64,000 nt of DNA from Adiantum capillus-veneris (Eukaryota > Streptophyta > Polypodiopsida > Polypodiales > Pteridaceae), in the NCBI GenBank assembly GCA_014529385.2, contig CM043960.1:78770832-78834831 (forward strand). The letters are read 5' to 3'. A program made the translations under genes and the position numbers. This document shows positions 1-10,172 of this stretch, in pieces (within the stretch, counting starts at the first letter, position 1; every line of letters starts with the position of its first letter). Under the pieces are notes generated by a model. It made no database searches. It saw nothing but the letters and a program-made list of their open reading frames with translations, and was not told the DNA's origin.

Positions 1-143
1 GCAATGTATACAAGTAATTTTTGCCAATGAAACTCATGCACCACATGTTGTATTCGAGTTCATACTCTCGTAATGCTCTATGAGTATAGTGTTTGATTTT
101 CGTAGCATTTTTTCTTTCCAATGATAGGGTTTGCAAAATGAAC

Positions 144-659
144 CTAGAGTATTGTTCTGTTTATTGTTTTCGTGAAATTCTTATACTCACCCTTTGTGCC
201 ATTAATCAATCCATCAAGAATGTCCAATCTTCCTACACATAGCTCGATAACCATGCCTGTTTTTTCACTCAGAGTGGCATGCAACCCTCCAGTTAATTTG
301 GGATCTACTCGAATATTTATTGTTTTGTTGCATGAGGTGTTTTTGTTATCGATGGCGATGAAAGTGTGTGGTTCTCTTTCTATTTGGTTGAATACTTGGA
401 GGTTGTGGGTGTCCTTGTCTTTGTTGCAGTAAAAGAGATGAGAAACTTGATGGTTTTTTGGAACGGGTCTATAGTAGTTTTTGTTAAGGTATTCTAAATC
501 ATTATCGCTATGTTGCCCAACTGAAAGTCTAGTAAGGATGTTTATGAATATTGGATTGCTTTCTCGCATAGCTATTGCGAGTTCATAGAACTTTGGAAAT
601 GTATGCCAATATGAAGGAGACACAATTTCTAATAGTGTTTTTTTTTTTTTTTTGTGCAA
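144..659 (-). pseudogene. PIF1-type helicase fragment of Helentron A
   Basis: A 171-codon open stretch resembling the C-terminal half of the helicase domain of Helitron proteins. The segment SVGQHSDNDLEYLN matches the usual position of the helicase region that follows motif III. The later GMVIELCVG...DGLINGTKGEY matches the conserved 'GMPVMLLRN-D...GLVNGTRG' block just before motif V. It would have been part of the 5'-3' DNA helicase that unwinds DNA during rolling-circle transposition. Its Lys-rich start comes from a poly(T) tract near 640-655 and is probably not native. The counterpart in copy B is 55137-55591, broken by a frameshift. Confidence 0.65.
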
Positions 660-1714
660 AGATTCATGTATCCTTTACAGGGCTCGCTTGTCATAAATTT
701 CCACATAGAATGACATCCAATCCACCGAATGGTTTTTCATGGATTTGTTTGAAGCGTGAGTTAGCCATGGAGAACACATTAGAACAAAAAGACACCTCAT
801 CAAAAACTACAATTTTTAAATCTTTGTAGAGAAGGGAAAGGGCATCCAATTTTTTAGCGCTTAAACTTGTTTGTGAAGATGCAACTAGGGGAAAAGGAAG
901 ATCAGGGTGGATAAGATAAAAGTTCTACTTGTTGCTGCTCTTTTTGCGAGGAATAGATGTATTGCTTTGTTAGGATGAATTCATTTTTTGAGCATTACAT
1001 TGTTGAGTAGGTGTCCTTGTTGGGATTTAAGTTTCTCAATGCCCGTATAGTAGTCATCCGTTGTCATTGTGAGGTTGAATTTTTGTAGATGCATTTGCAT
1101 TTTAGAGCTTTGTGGCATGTTTTATTCATTGACAATATCTACTTGATGTGATTACTGTTGATCATTATTTGTTGAATCAATTGTGGTTGGGGAGAGTGTG
1201 TTGTTTTGTTAGTTTTTCTACTAGGGTGCTATCTTTATTGATTTTTTTTTCATTTGGTTTTATGGTTCATCATATGATTTCTGATTGTTCATCATATGTG
1301 TTCCTCCATGAAGAAGATTCTTTTAGATGTTAGTGCTCATTTGTGATCCAAGGGAGGTATAGCAAGCATTGTTCTCTGTAGTACTCTTCTAGGATTTTGA
1401 AAATATTATACTTTACAAATTCTTTGATCTTACCCTTACGTAGTGTTTTGTACGTTTTTCCATCTTGTTTTATTGTTGACGCGTATTCAGCCAAACATAG
1501 ATGGTGGTGTTTTTTTAATCTTTCAAGATAATAATTTGAAAGAATATGTCTTTCTTGAATAACTCAAGCTTTTGCAAGGAGGATTTTCTTTTTAAACTTA
1601 ATACACGTTGTTCAAAAGAGTTACTATTTATGTACGTGAAGTCATGAGTTGCACTACGGAGTGTCAATGATAGTGCTATATAAACTGCTTATTGCGGACT
1701 AATTTGTTGTGTGC

Positions 1715-2864
1715 TTAAATAATGTTGCCTTCCTTGCATAGTCTCTCAATATTTGTTGCATTATTGGCCATGCATATGTCAAAATGGGATTTAATTGCTT
1801 GGATTAGTGTATTGTCTATTTTTGTCATGTATGATGTGAAGTAGATTTTTGCGCCATGTGCATTCAAGACGAATTGAATGTCAATGTTTGCATCCCATAC
1901 TTTTGCAATTGTAGCATTGAAATTGTTTGTGTACATGTCCTTTACATGTCATTTCAAGAAGAGTATTGCATTGGAGAGTGTGCCACATATTTCCAAAGTG
2001 TATTCTTCAAAAGATATTTGTAAGCTTTGTAACCATTTATCAAAAGGGTATCTTTATCTAAGCTAAGGGTGTGAAAGTTGTTATTAATTAGTTTGAAAGT
2101 TGTTTTTTTGCTAGATTGATTTTCATGATAATTGGAAGTGGGTATCAAAATGATTGTGAAAGGCATGGAAAATCTGTGTCAATGTCGTTGTATCTCTTGA
2201 AGCTCTAATGGGAGTTTAGAGCTGTTTGTACTTATGTGTTTATCCACAAATATAGTGATGGTGCTATATATGTCATGGTTGAATAAAGGAGCCTCTTCAA
2301 CCAATAGAAGGCCGTGATCATGTTGATACCATGGATTTTAAACTTTGTGACAAAGAAGTAGTTGACAATTTTTCCGCAAATAGTGCTATCATTGAGTAGT
2401 AGTCTTTTCATGGATATGCAACGGTTAAGATAAAAGCGAGACATTGTTATTGGATCTGTGTAGATTAGATGCAGTGTGAAAGGAGTTATCTCTTTCATTG
2501 TGCTATTGTTTAAGCGTGACTATTTGTTGCAATGCGTCAAGAATCGATTTCCACCTTTTTTTGGTTGAAGAGAATGTAATGAAGAAAGTTGGTGGACCTA
2601 ATTATTGAAGCATGCCAAAAAATGTATTTTTTAATTTTTCTTTATAGCTAGGTGAAGTACAAAGTGCTTCAAAATCTCTATAGCCAAGTCGTGATGATAG
2701 TAGCTATTCAATGTTTGCGTCTCTTTAGTACACAATGTTGCTCCATCTAGTTTTGCCTTGCGAAGCCTTATCCAAATGGAGGATATTATTTTTGTTGTGA
2801 TGGTTTTTACAAATTTGAAGAATAAGTTTTCAATATTGAGAGAGGAATGTCTATCTTTGTGCAT
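1715..2864 (-). pseudogene. Helitron Rep (HUH endonuclease) fragments of Helentron A
   Basis: Three same-strand open segments (2864-2631, 2498-2232, 1936-1715) follow the order of the Helitron Rep domain. The first has the 'DRxxxxNxxxLFF' block. The second has the block leading to the HUH motif (GKIVNYFF). The third has the WDANIDIQFV and YFTSYMTK blocks around the nicking tyrosines. The HUH motif is not in the frame of the longest ORF: at 2322-2314 the minus strand reads His-Asp-His followed by GLL in the shifted frame, so a small indel just before it breaks the protein. The same break is in copy B and therefore predates the duplication. Family knowledge: Rep nicks and rejoins DNA strands. 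This copy cannot make an intact protein. Confidence 0.65.
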
Positions 2865-3458
2865 AAGCTGCCATTTAGCTATTGTTTGGTAATTTTTTTA
2901 ACAAGTGATGATGATATTTTCTAGACTCTCTAAAGAAGATTGTAGGAAAGTTAAGCTCTTCAAAAAACTCATCACAACAAATAAGCCAAGTGGGGCCTTG
3001 CTTTCCAATGGTGCAACACGTAGAATGTTGTTGTTGTAATCAATTACTCGTTCAACGGTAGTGACATTGTGTAGCATAACATCAGTGTGAGTATTGTCCT
3101 CATCCTTAATCTCATCCATGTTTTTCTGCAAGGAAATTGAGGTTTTCAAGATTTGTTGTAAATGTGTAAGTCATTTATGTTTATGTTCTCTTTTTTATAT
3201 AGAGAAGTATCAAGAAGAGCATGTGTGGCCTTTAATGTCAATAATGGTCTCACAAGTCTAGATAAGTAGCAATGTGTAAACTCCAACACTGAAGCCTCAT
3301 CTTGGATAAAGCGAGGAAGAACTTGTTGTGCTTTTTCAATGTTTGCAAGAATGTTTACCACACTCTATACAAGCCATAATGGCCATCGTATGTTAGTTCA
3401 CAAATATCTACAAACGGTAGATGAATAGAGACAAGTCGTGCTTCGATAGAGTAAATGC

Positions 3459-3574
3459 TACAATCAAATGAACGATGGCCCTGCAAAATAGCAAAATAAC
3501 ATACTGCACAGTATAAAACGATAGATTTGCATACCAAGACAACTGCAACTAGCACATAATTGAATGATACACAA

Positions 3575-3669
<95 letters not shown>

Positions 3670-3777
3670 CGATCACGTCTGCTAGCAGCGCCAGAAATAA
3701 GAGAGGAGAGAAGAAAAGAATAATGCAGACATTGGGTGCAACCTCCCCCCATGCAAGAGTGACCATTTTCCTCTTAC
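3459..3777. repeat. Tandem-array unit (partial) with (GA)n tract, block A
   Basis: This is the first, partial copy of a repeat found about ten times in the window. Order within the unit: a 'caaaatagcaaaataacat' segment, 'gcaactagcacataa', a (GA)n tract (3580-3666), then 'gcagacattgggtgcaa' and 'gagtgaccattt'. The unit is broken at 3778 by a solo LTR and resumes at 4933. It directly abuts the upstream side of the Helentron relic; copy B has the same arrangement at 58305. Confidence 0.85.
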
Positions 3778-3781
3778 ACGT

Positions 3782-4928
3782 TGTGAACAGGATGGAAACA
3801 CACAGAACGCCTCTATAACGACCCGACACACACTCTTGGAATGATACACAGTACACACACACACACACACACACTAGGGCACCACTAGGCTTACACAACC
3901 CACCTGGCCGAGACAGGGAACACACTAATGGAGTGAGAGGAGAGAGACTATCCACTTGCCCACTCCACACAGAGACACACACCCAAAAAACTCAGCTCAA
4001 AAGAGGAGAACTTCTGATGTTTAGATACAAATGATCTTGGGCCAACACCAATGAGGCAAATAGCTCACACAATATGGGTAAAATATGCCAGATATAATCA
4101 CAAATTGGAGAAGAAGCTTCGCTCATAGGAGAAACTTACACATCCAAAACAGCAGAAAAATAGTGAGGAATTTGGAAAAATAAGCAGCGCCATCGCGTCC
4201 GGAACGGCCCAAAACCCCAGTCTACAATGTCAAAGTGCTCAAATCCGACCTCGGATGAGCAGTTTACGGCCAAAACAGGCTCCAAAAACTCCAAAAAACA
4301 CAGTTGCGGCTGTTCCTCCTCTCTTCTCCACTTTTTTTCAGGTCTTCTCTCTATTTTTTCAGTTCCCACACTTACCTTTATTAGTTGGGCACCCTTGGCC
4401 TTTTAGATGACCTCAAACGGACCCCGAACAAGCCAAAAACGGACCTCGCAAAGCATAGTTGTCACCTTTTTGCATCATCCGCAGACATGGCACTCAGCTT
4501 TTTCTAATAATACGTCTTGCAACCACATGAAGTGGCCCCAAAATATGGTCCTCATGATGAACTTTCTGCATAATTATCACAAGAAAACATCCACGTTGTG
4601 TCCATACTTCTCCACGTGCAAGTATTGACCCCATTTGGCCTCCTGATGCCACTAGATGCCATTTGACGCACTTGCTTACCTCATGTCCTTGGCCCGCGGA
4701 TAGCTTCCTCGAGAAGTTTTACGCACTATCAACTCCTCCTTATTGTAGAAAAAACACACTGGTACTGGTGATAGTGAAAATCGATGCACTATGTACATGC
4801 TGTCCTACCTGTACACATGTGGGCCCCACGTAACCACCTGGCTTTGGAAAATGGGCAATCCTTTATTCGATGCACCATGCATGTGTATGTACATATGCAC
4901 AATTCCTTGCTCCAAAAAACTCTTGAAA
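3782..4928 (-). mobile_element. Solo LTR of the minus-strand Tat-like family
   Basis: About 1147 bp homologous over its whole length to the LTRs at 14180-15327 and 21715-22869. In plus orientation it begins TGTGAACAGG and ends CTCTTGAAA (terminal CA decayed to AA). A perfect 4 bp duplication, ACGT, flanks it at 3778-3781 and 4929-4932. The paralogous position near 58643-58660 reads 'ctcttacacgtatttgattt' with no insertion and one ACGT, an exact empty site. No internal region remains, as expected after recombination between the two LTRs of a full element. Confidence 0.9.
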
Positions 4929-4932
4929 ACGT

Positions 4933-5187
4933 ATTTGATTTATATATTTCTTGAATGGTCAAAGTGAGTACAAACTTGCTTGTCGGTTGTAAATGGTCAA
5001 AGCTCATAAAAGAGCACCTGAAAAATAAAATGTATATATATACATATCCATTTGTATAGGCCTAGATTGGTCAAGCCTTTTCCACCTGTCAGCTGCAATA
5101 AATAGTAAAATATCAATTCCATAACATACCTCTCCGTTTGAAAGCAAATGTCCTCAGTTGCAAAGATAAGAATCTGCAAATGATACT
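4933..5187. repeat. Tandem-array unit, left part
   Basis: Starts 'atttgatttatatatttc', the usual beginning of the array unit, and runs through 'gctcataaaagagcac', 'aataaatagtaaaatatc' and 'gaatctgcaaatgatact'. It is interrupted after 5187 by the foldback element and resumes at 6592 with 'tgtcaaaaacagtgata'. The uninterrupted unit at 58651-59520 has these two parts joined directly. Confidence 0.85.
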
Positions 5188-6591
5188 CATTCGGAGATTT
5201 CGGAGGTCTTTTGGAGGGCCTTTTGGTAGAGAGAGGAAAATAAGCTCCTCCAATGAGAGAAGAGCCTACGTTACGTAGAAAAATAGATTGATATTAACAA
5301 AAATATAAAAGGTGTCCCTCTCCTCATTTAATAATCTAGTGGTCCTTGAAGACGAGCACTCTCTTTTATTTAATGTGAGCACCTTTTTCAGAAGGTAGAT
5401 GCGGTGCATTTGATACGGGATACGTCATCACTAGAACTCAAGAAGTCACAAAACTATCAAGTGGTGGAAGATTTTGAAACTTTTGATACTGCCAATGCGT
5501 CCGGAACACACATATCTCCTAGAAATGAATGTCCAATTGCCTCGCTTAGACATCCAAAGAGGCCAAAAATGTCAAACACCCCTAAAAGAACATTTTACTA
5601 ACGGCGCGCGAGGGGGCATTTCAAAATTTTGGAATGCCTCCTCGTGCGCCGTTAGTACAAAGGCCCTTTTTCCCTCTTTTTAGGGAGCTTTTTCAGAGGA
5701 AAATGTACAAAAACCTCTAAAAAGGGGCTTTTTGGAAAGATAAGTGTCCAAAAATCACTAAAAAAAGCGTTGTACTAACGGCGCGCGAGGGGGTATTCCA
5801 AAATTTTGGAATGCCTCCTCACGCGCCGTTAGTAAAAAAGTCCTTTGTTCCTCTTTTTAGGGAGCTTTTTGAGAGGAAAATGTCCAAAAACCTCTAAAAA
5901 GGGGCTTTTTGGAAAGATAAGTGTCCAAAAATCACTAAAAAAAGCTTTGTACTAACGGCGCGCGAGGGGGCATTCCAAAATTTTGGAATGCCTCCTCGCG
6001 CGCCGTTAGTACAAAGGCCCTTTTTTCTTTTTTTTAGGGAGCTTTTTGACAGGAAAATATCCAAAAACCTCTAAAAAGGGGCTTTTTGGAAAGATAAGTG
6101 TCCAAAAACCCCCAAAAATGGGCTTTGTACTAACGGCGCGCAAAGGGGCATTCTAAAATTTTAGAATGTCTCCTCGCGCGCCTTTAGTAAAAAGCCCATT
6201 TTTGGGGGTTTTTTGACATTTTTTGCCTCTCCGGATGTCGGAATGAGACAAGTAGACATTCGTTTTTAAGGTATTTTGGCGTTCTGGATGCATTGGTGGT
6301 GTCAAAATCCTCAAAATCTATCACTATTTTACAATTTGTGACTTTTCAACTTTCAGTGATGACGTAAGCTGCATTGAATGCGCCGCACCTGCCTCCTGAA
6401 AAAGAAGCTCGCATTAAATAAAAAAGTGACCGTTTTCAAGGACGATTGGGAATATAAATCTACTTTTCAGAGTGTCTGGTTGTCCTTTTGGACGTACTCA
6501 CAAGGTGCAAGTGCATTTTAAAAAAAGTTTCTAGAGAGAGAAATACAATTTCTTACAAGGCCCTCCAAATGACCTCCGAAATTTTCTAATG
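5188..6591. mobile_element. Foldback-like element with long inverted arms and internal palindrome array
   Basis: A 1404 bp insertion in an array unit. Its ends are inverted: the left end begins CATTCGGAGATTTCGGAGGT and the right end, reversed, begins CATTAGAAAATTTCGGAGGT. The similarity extends inward for about 410 bp per arm with a diverged patch near 45-150 bp; for example both arms carry 'TTTTATTTAATG', 'CTTTTTCAG' and 'TACGTCATCACT' at matching distances. Between the arms lie four 62 bp palindromes spaced 177-178 bp. No transposase ORF is present. By comparison with uninterrupted units (gatact|tgtcaaaa) I see no target duplication; 9 bp and 8 bp flanks do not match. Candidates are a foldback element, a long-TIR MULE derivative or a CACTA derivative; the sequence alone does not decide. 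Confidence 0.8.
5596..6189. repeat. Four tandem 62 bp near-perfect palindromes
   Basis: Palindromes at 5596-5657, 5773-5834, 5950-6011 and 6128-6189. Each starts TACTAACGGCGCGC, has an AT centre (CCAAAATTTTGG or close variants) and ends in the complement GCGCGCCGTTAGTA. The third pairs at 30 of 31 positions per arm with no loop. The linkers of about 115 bp are also similar to each other. Transcribed, each would form a long stable hairpin; in DNA each could extrude a cruciform. From memory, and unchecked, the core resembles GC-rich subterminal repeats of some plant CACTA elements. Confidence 0.9.
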
Positions 6592-6942
6592 TGTCAAAAA
6601 CAGTGATACATATTCTGTATCAACATATCACATGGTAAAAGGAAAATTTATTAAACCAAACGACATTGCTTATGTCTACCATCATCCACATACTACCTAT
6701 TCTAGTGTCCCATACCACTAGAATAAGCAATATATGCGACACCCTAATGAATCAGAATATCATTGGTCACACTCATTATTCAATAATCAATTCTCATCAA
6801 TCTCAAGTTCAATTCCATAAATACTACTACAATCCAAAGAGAGATGGCCGTGTAAAATAACAAAATAGCATACTGCACTGCATAAAACAATAGATTTTCA
6901 TACCTGGACAACTGCAACCAGCACATAACCGAATGATACACG

Positions 6943-7028
<86 letters not shown>

Positions 7029-7735
7029 CGAGCACATACAGATGCACCTCCTAGAGCAGAGTGCTACATTGCCACGAGGAGAAAGAAGAGAGGAGAGGAG
7101 AAAAGAATAACAAAGATACTACGTGCAATCTCCACCCGTGCAAGAGTGACCATTTCCCTCATGATGTATTTGATTTATAGATTTCTTGAATGGTCAAAGT
7201 GAGTACAAACTGCCTGTCCGATCATAAATGGCCAAAGCTCATAAAAGAGCACTTGAATAATAAATTGTACATAATATACATATCCGTTTGTATAGTTCTA
7301 GATCGGTCAAGACTTTTCCACATGTTAGCTGCAATAAATAGTAAAATATCAATTCCATAACATACCTCTCTGTTGGAAAGCAATTGTCCTCAGTTGTTGC
7401 AAAGATAAGAGTCTGCAAACGATACTTGTTAAAAATAGTGATAAGTATTCTGTGTCAAAATATCGCACAGTTAAAGGAAATTTATTAAACCAAACAACAT
7501 TGCTTCTTCGTACCATCATCCACATACTACCTATTCTAGTGTCCCAGACCACTAGAATGAGCAGTATATATCATACCCAGATGAATCAGGATATCATTGT
7601 TCACACTCATTATTCAATAATCAATTCTCATCAATCTCAAGCTCAATTCCATAAATACTGCTACAATCAAAAGTGCGATAGCCCTCCGAAATAGAAAAAT
7701 AACATACTTCACAACATAAAACGATAGATTTGTAT
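6592..7735. repeat. Tandem-array units with (GA)n tract
   Basis: Completes the unit broken at 5187, with its (GA)n tract at 6946-7025, and then includes the left part of the next unit from about 7164 ('tttgatttatagatttcttg'). It stops at 7735, where the plus-strand Tat-like element is inserted after ACGT. The rest of that unit continues at 23899. Confidence 0.85.
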
Positions 7736-7739
7736 ACGT

Positions 7740-8768
7740 TGTGACGTGTTTTTACGGAATGATGCAAGCCACCCCAAGGACTTTGGAAAGGGTTTTTTAA
7801 TGCTTTTGGGTCCCTTATATGTAAATAAATCATGCTTGTACAAAGTGTACAAAGGCGGTGTGTGCCAGCTGTCTCTACGCATGCGGACCAGTTGTGCGGG
7901 GTGCATAGTTTTGTTGTTTTTGTACATAGACGTGTCGAGAATTGAAAGAGTCACTTAGTACTTGAAAAATATGAACAAAATGGAGTTTTTATCAGATTGA
8001 GGTCGTGAGTGAGTGGGGGATTTGACAGAGGAAGATCTAGCAGCAAGAAGCCCTGATTGCCGCGAGGGATAGAGGCGTTTGGGAGTAGAGCAGCCTGTCT
8101 TGCTAGTCGAGGGCCTGATGTGGTGAGTTGAGAGTGTGTCTCTCCTCAATGGGCTGATGAAAGTGGGTGCTTAGCTCTGCAAATTGACCTCTCTTCATCT
8201 TGTTTTGAGGTATGGTGGCTATGGTGTGTGCAGCTCCTTGTGGTGCAGCTAGTCGAGGGTAAACTATGTGTTGCAATGCCTTGCTTGTACATATATCAAA
8301 GGGCAAGGTTTCCACCGAGTTTTCCATCACTTTTTTTGATTTTTTTTGCTGAACTATGTGGGTTTTCAAATTAAGCTTGATTTGAGTGGGTTTTGGTCAA
8401 GCTATGTGTATATATGGGAGCGCTTATGGAAGCCCTACTAGCACATGAAAGGGCGTTTGAAAAGAAGTGAAGCTCTTTGAGTTATGGTCAAAAGTGCAGA
8501 GATTTCCATGGTTTTTTTCTCACTTTTTTCCTTGATTTTATTGCTTCCTTGGTGTCTTTGAGTGAAATGGAGTGTAGTGGGAGTTGTAGCGGTGTAGAGG
8601 GAAGCTAATCGGAGCTAGTCGAGGCTAGTCGAGGTTGAGTGTGTGTCAAATTGAGAAAATTAGTGAGAGAAGATCAGCCCATATTATCTTGAGAGAGATA
8701 TACTCTTCATCCTCTTTTCTTGGTGTTGGTTTGAGGTGTTGTAGAGGCCAGCCCCCCAATCCTTAACA
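7740..8768 (+). repeat. 5' LTR of element 1
   Basis: 1029 bp, beginning TGTGACGTGTTTTTACGG and ending CCAATCCTTAACA. It is nearly identical to 22874-23894. A TATA-like TATATAT at 8409-8415 is conserved in the other LTR (23535-23541) and is the likely promoter core for the element transcript. The preceding flank is ACGT (7736-7739). Confidence 0.9.
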
Positions 8769-8773
8769 TAAAC

Positions 8774-8791
8774 TGGTGCCCCCACGGAGGA
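8774..8791 (+). other. Probable primer binding site of element 1
   Basis: TGGTGCCCCCACGGAGGA begins 5 bases after the 5' LTR, the expected position for annealing of a tRNA 3' end. The nested element has TGGCGTCCCCACTGAGG at the same position and the coding-free LTR element has TGGTGCGTCCATCGAG. I cannot name the tRNA from memory. Confidence 0.6.
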
Positions 8792-8859
8792 GAAGAGAAT
8801 CCTTCTAACAGGGTTTTGATCTACAGATTGGCATCCATTTGAAGATCAACTCAAGGCCT

Positions 8860-10172
8860 ATGGCGGGAGATGGGTATGAAGTCTTCGAGGGTGAAAAAGG
8901 AGAAGATGTGGACAAGTTCATCCGAAGGATCGAATTGATTGCATTGAAGAGCAATAGGGACGATGGTGCATTCAAGGTACGTTTGGTGAGTTTGCTACTT
9001 GAAGGTGAAGCACGTGAATGGTATGAAGATAGGATTTAAGGTGGTGTAAAGGGAGATTGGAATCTTCTTTCTCATGCCTTGAGAGAAGAGTTTGAGAAGG
9101 AGGATGATCCTGAGTATTTGTGGAGAGAGATAAGCAAGCTGCAACAAGGAGAACATGAAGACATCAATGTGACATAAACAGGTTTGAAGGTTGTTGGAGA
9201 AATATCATAAAGGGACTTGAAGAGAATCAAATGCCCCTTGATTTCTTGAAGAAAGATAGGTTTGTGGTTGTCTTACATCAAAGCAATAGAGACAAGGTGG
9301 AGCTCAAGGACCCAGGGACCTACAATGAGGCAGTAAAGGTTGCTAGAGAGCAATGGAGAAAGAAGGTGAGAAGGCATGAAATGGCAAATAGGGAAAGAGA
9401 AGCAAATGTACATCAAAGGGATGGTTATGTATCAACAAATAATGTGGTCGAGCCTTTGCCTTTGGATATGCATGTTGAAAGGGAAATCCATGTAGAAGCT
9501 CCAAGAGTGGACAATAGAGGACAGGAATCCTTTCACCAAGACATTCAAAGATTGACAGAGCAAATAGGAAACCTCAACCTTGCTATGCAAGCTATCCAAC
9601 AACAAGTAAGAAGACCTCAAGGAGAACGGCCTCAAAGGAATAGAGGTGATAATGTGATGTGTTACGATTGTGGGCAGAGAGGGCATATATCGCCCAATTG
9701 CAATCAACCAAGGAGAGAGCCAGGAGGTATATATCCTATCATACAAAGGCAAATAGGTAATGAAGGCAATGTAAATGGAAATGTGCAACCTCTCCAAGGT
9801 CAAGGACTTGCACAACAACAGGGACAAAATCAAGCTCAAGCACCTCCACAATTTAACGTAGGAATTTTGGAGGCAGTTGAGGAGGGAGATGAAGATGATG
9901 AGGTTGATGTCTTTGCAAATAAGAGAACAAGGGCACAAAAATTAGGGAGTGAAGGCCTTTTCAAAGCGGAAAGAGCAAGGACAAAGCCAAGGAGAGATGT
10001 AGATAAAGGCAAGGCACCTATGGAAGAGGCTGAAAGTAGTAAGCAGGCAAAGGTAAGGGCAAGAAGAAGGAAGATAGGCATGGATGATTTTCAGCTTGGG
10101 AAGGGTCAATCAGCATACAATCTCTTAGAAGACTTGAAGAATAAGAGGGCCGACAGATCATATGGGTAACTC
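8860..10172 (+). pseudogene. gag of element 1 (broken)
   Basis: Retrotransposon capsid gene. The first ATG is at 8860 in good context after the leader. The N-terminal capsid segment is open to a TAA at 9037-9039 and continues in similarity past it (WNLLSHALREEF); a further stop near 9175 and a frameshift precede the long open part from 9231. That part includes the capsid C-terminal block and a zinc knuckle, CYDCGQRGHISPNC (CX2CX4HX4C), near 9660-9702, which binds RNA during packaging. A basic and acidic linker leads to a TAA at 10170-10172. Element 2 has Gln at the equivalent place (FGQL), so CAA to TAA is the likely change. Confidence 0.85.

Larger units (their letters stand above)
1..3458 (-). 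mobile_element. Helentron-type Helitron relic, copy A (left end outside window)
   Basis: Minus-strand relic of a rolling-circle transposon. Read from high to low coordinate, fragments of a Helitron Rep (about 2864 to 1715) precede fragments of a PIF1-type helicase (659 to 144), the normal Rep-helicase order. The whole segment is closely similar to 54941-58304, where the same order continues into an endonuclease domain; that part of copy A lies left of position 1. Copy A holds about 76 bp near 3080-3155 that copy B lacks. Stops and frameshifts are frequent, so it is not functional. The Helentron assignment rests on copy B. The segment from 2898 to 3361 has open frames on the same strand that I do not recognise. 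The right boundary is set where homology to the neighbouring tandem array begins. Confidence 0.7.

Noticed and set aside
5596-6189. Regularly spaced palindromes as a CRISPR array
   Set aside because: The spacers (about 115 bp) are similar to each other and longer than the repeats, the genome is a plant type, and the array lies within an inverted-repeat element.
5179-6600. 9 bp target duplication of a MULE for the foldback element
   Set aside because: The flanks (aatgatact and tgtcaaaaa) do not match, and empty units read gatacttgtc without extra bases.
3782-8768. One 5 kb LTR spanning 3782-8768
   Set aside because: An early reading treated the solo LTR and the element 1 5' LTR as one unit. 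The ACGT duplications and array sequence between 4933 and 7735 show that they are separate insertions.
9432-9938. 168-codon minus-strand ORF opposite gag of element 1, and similar antisense ORFs in both Tat-like elements and the Helitron
   Set aside because: They are opposite to clearly homologous coding regions and have no domain of their own.
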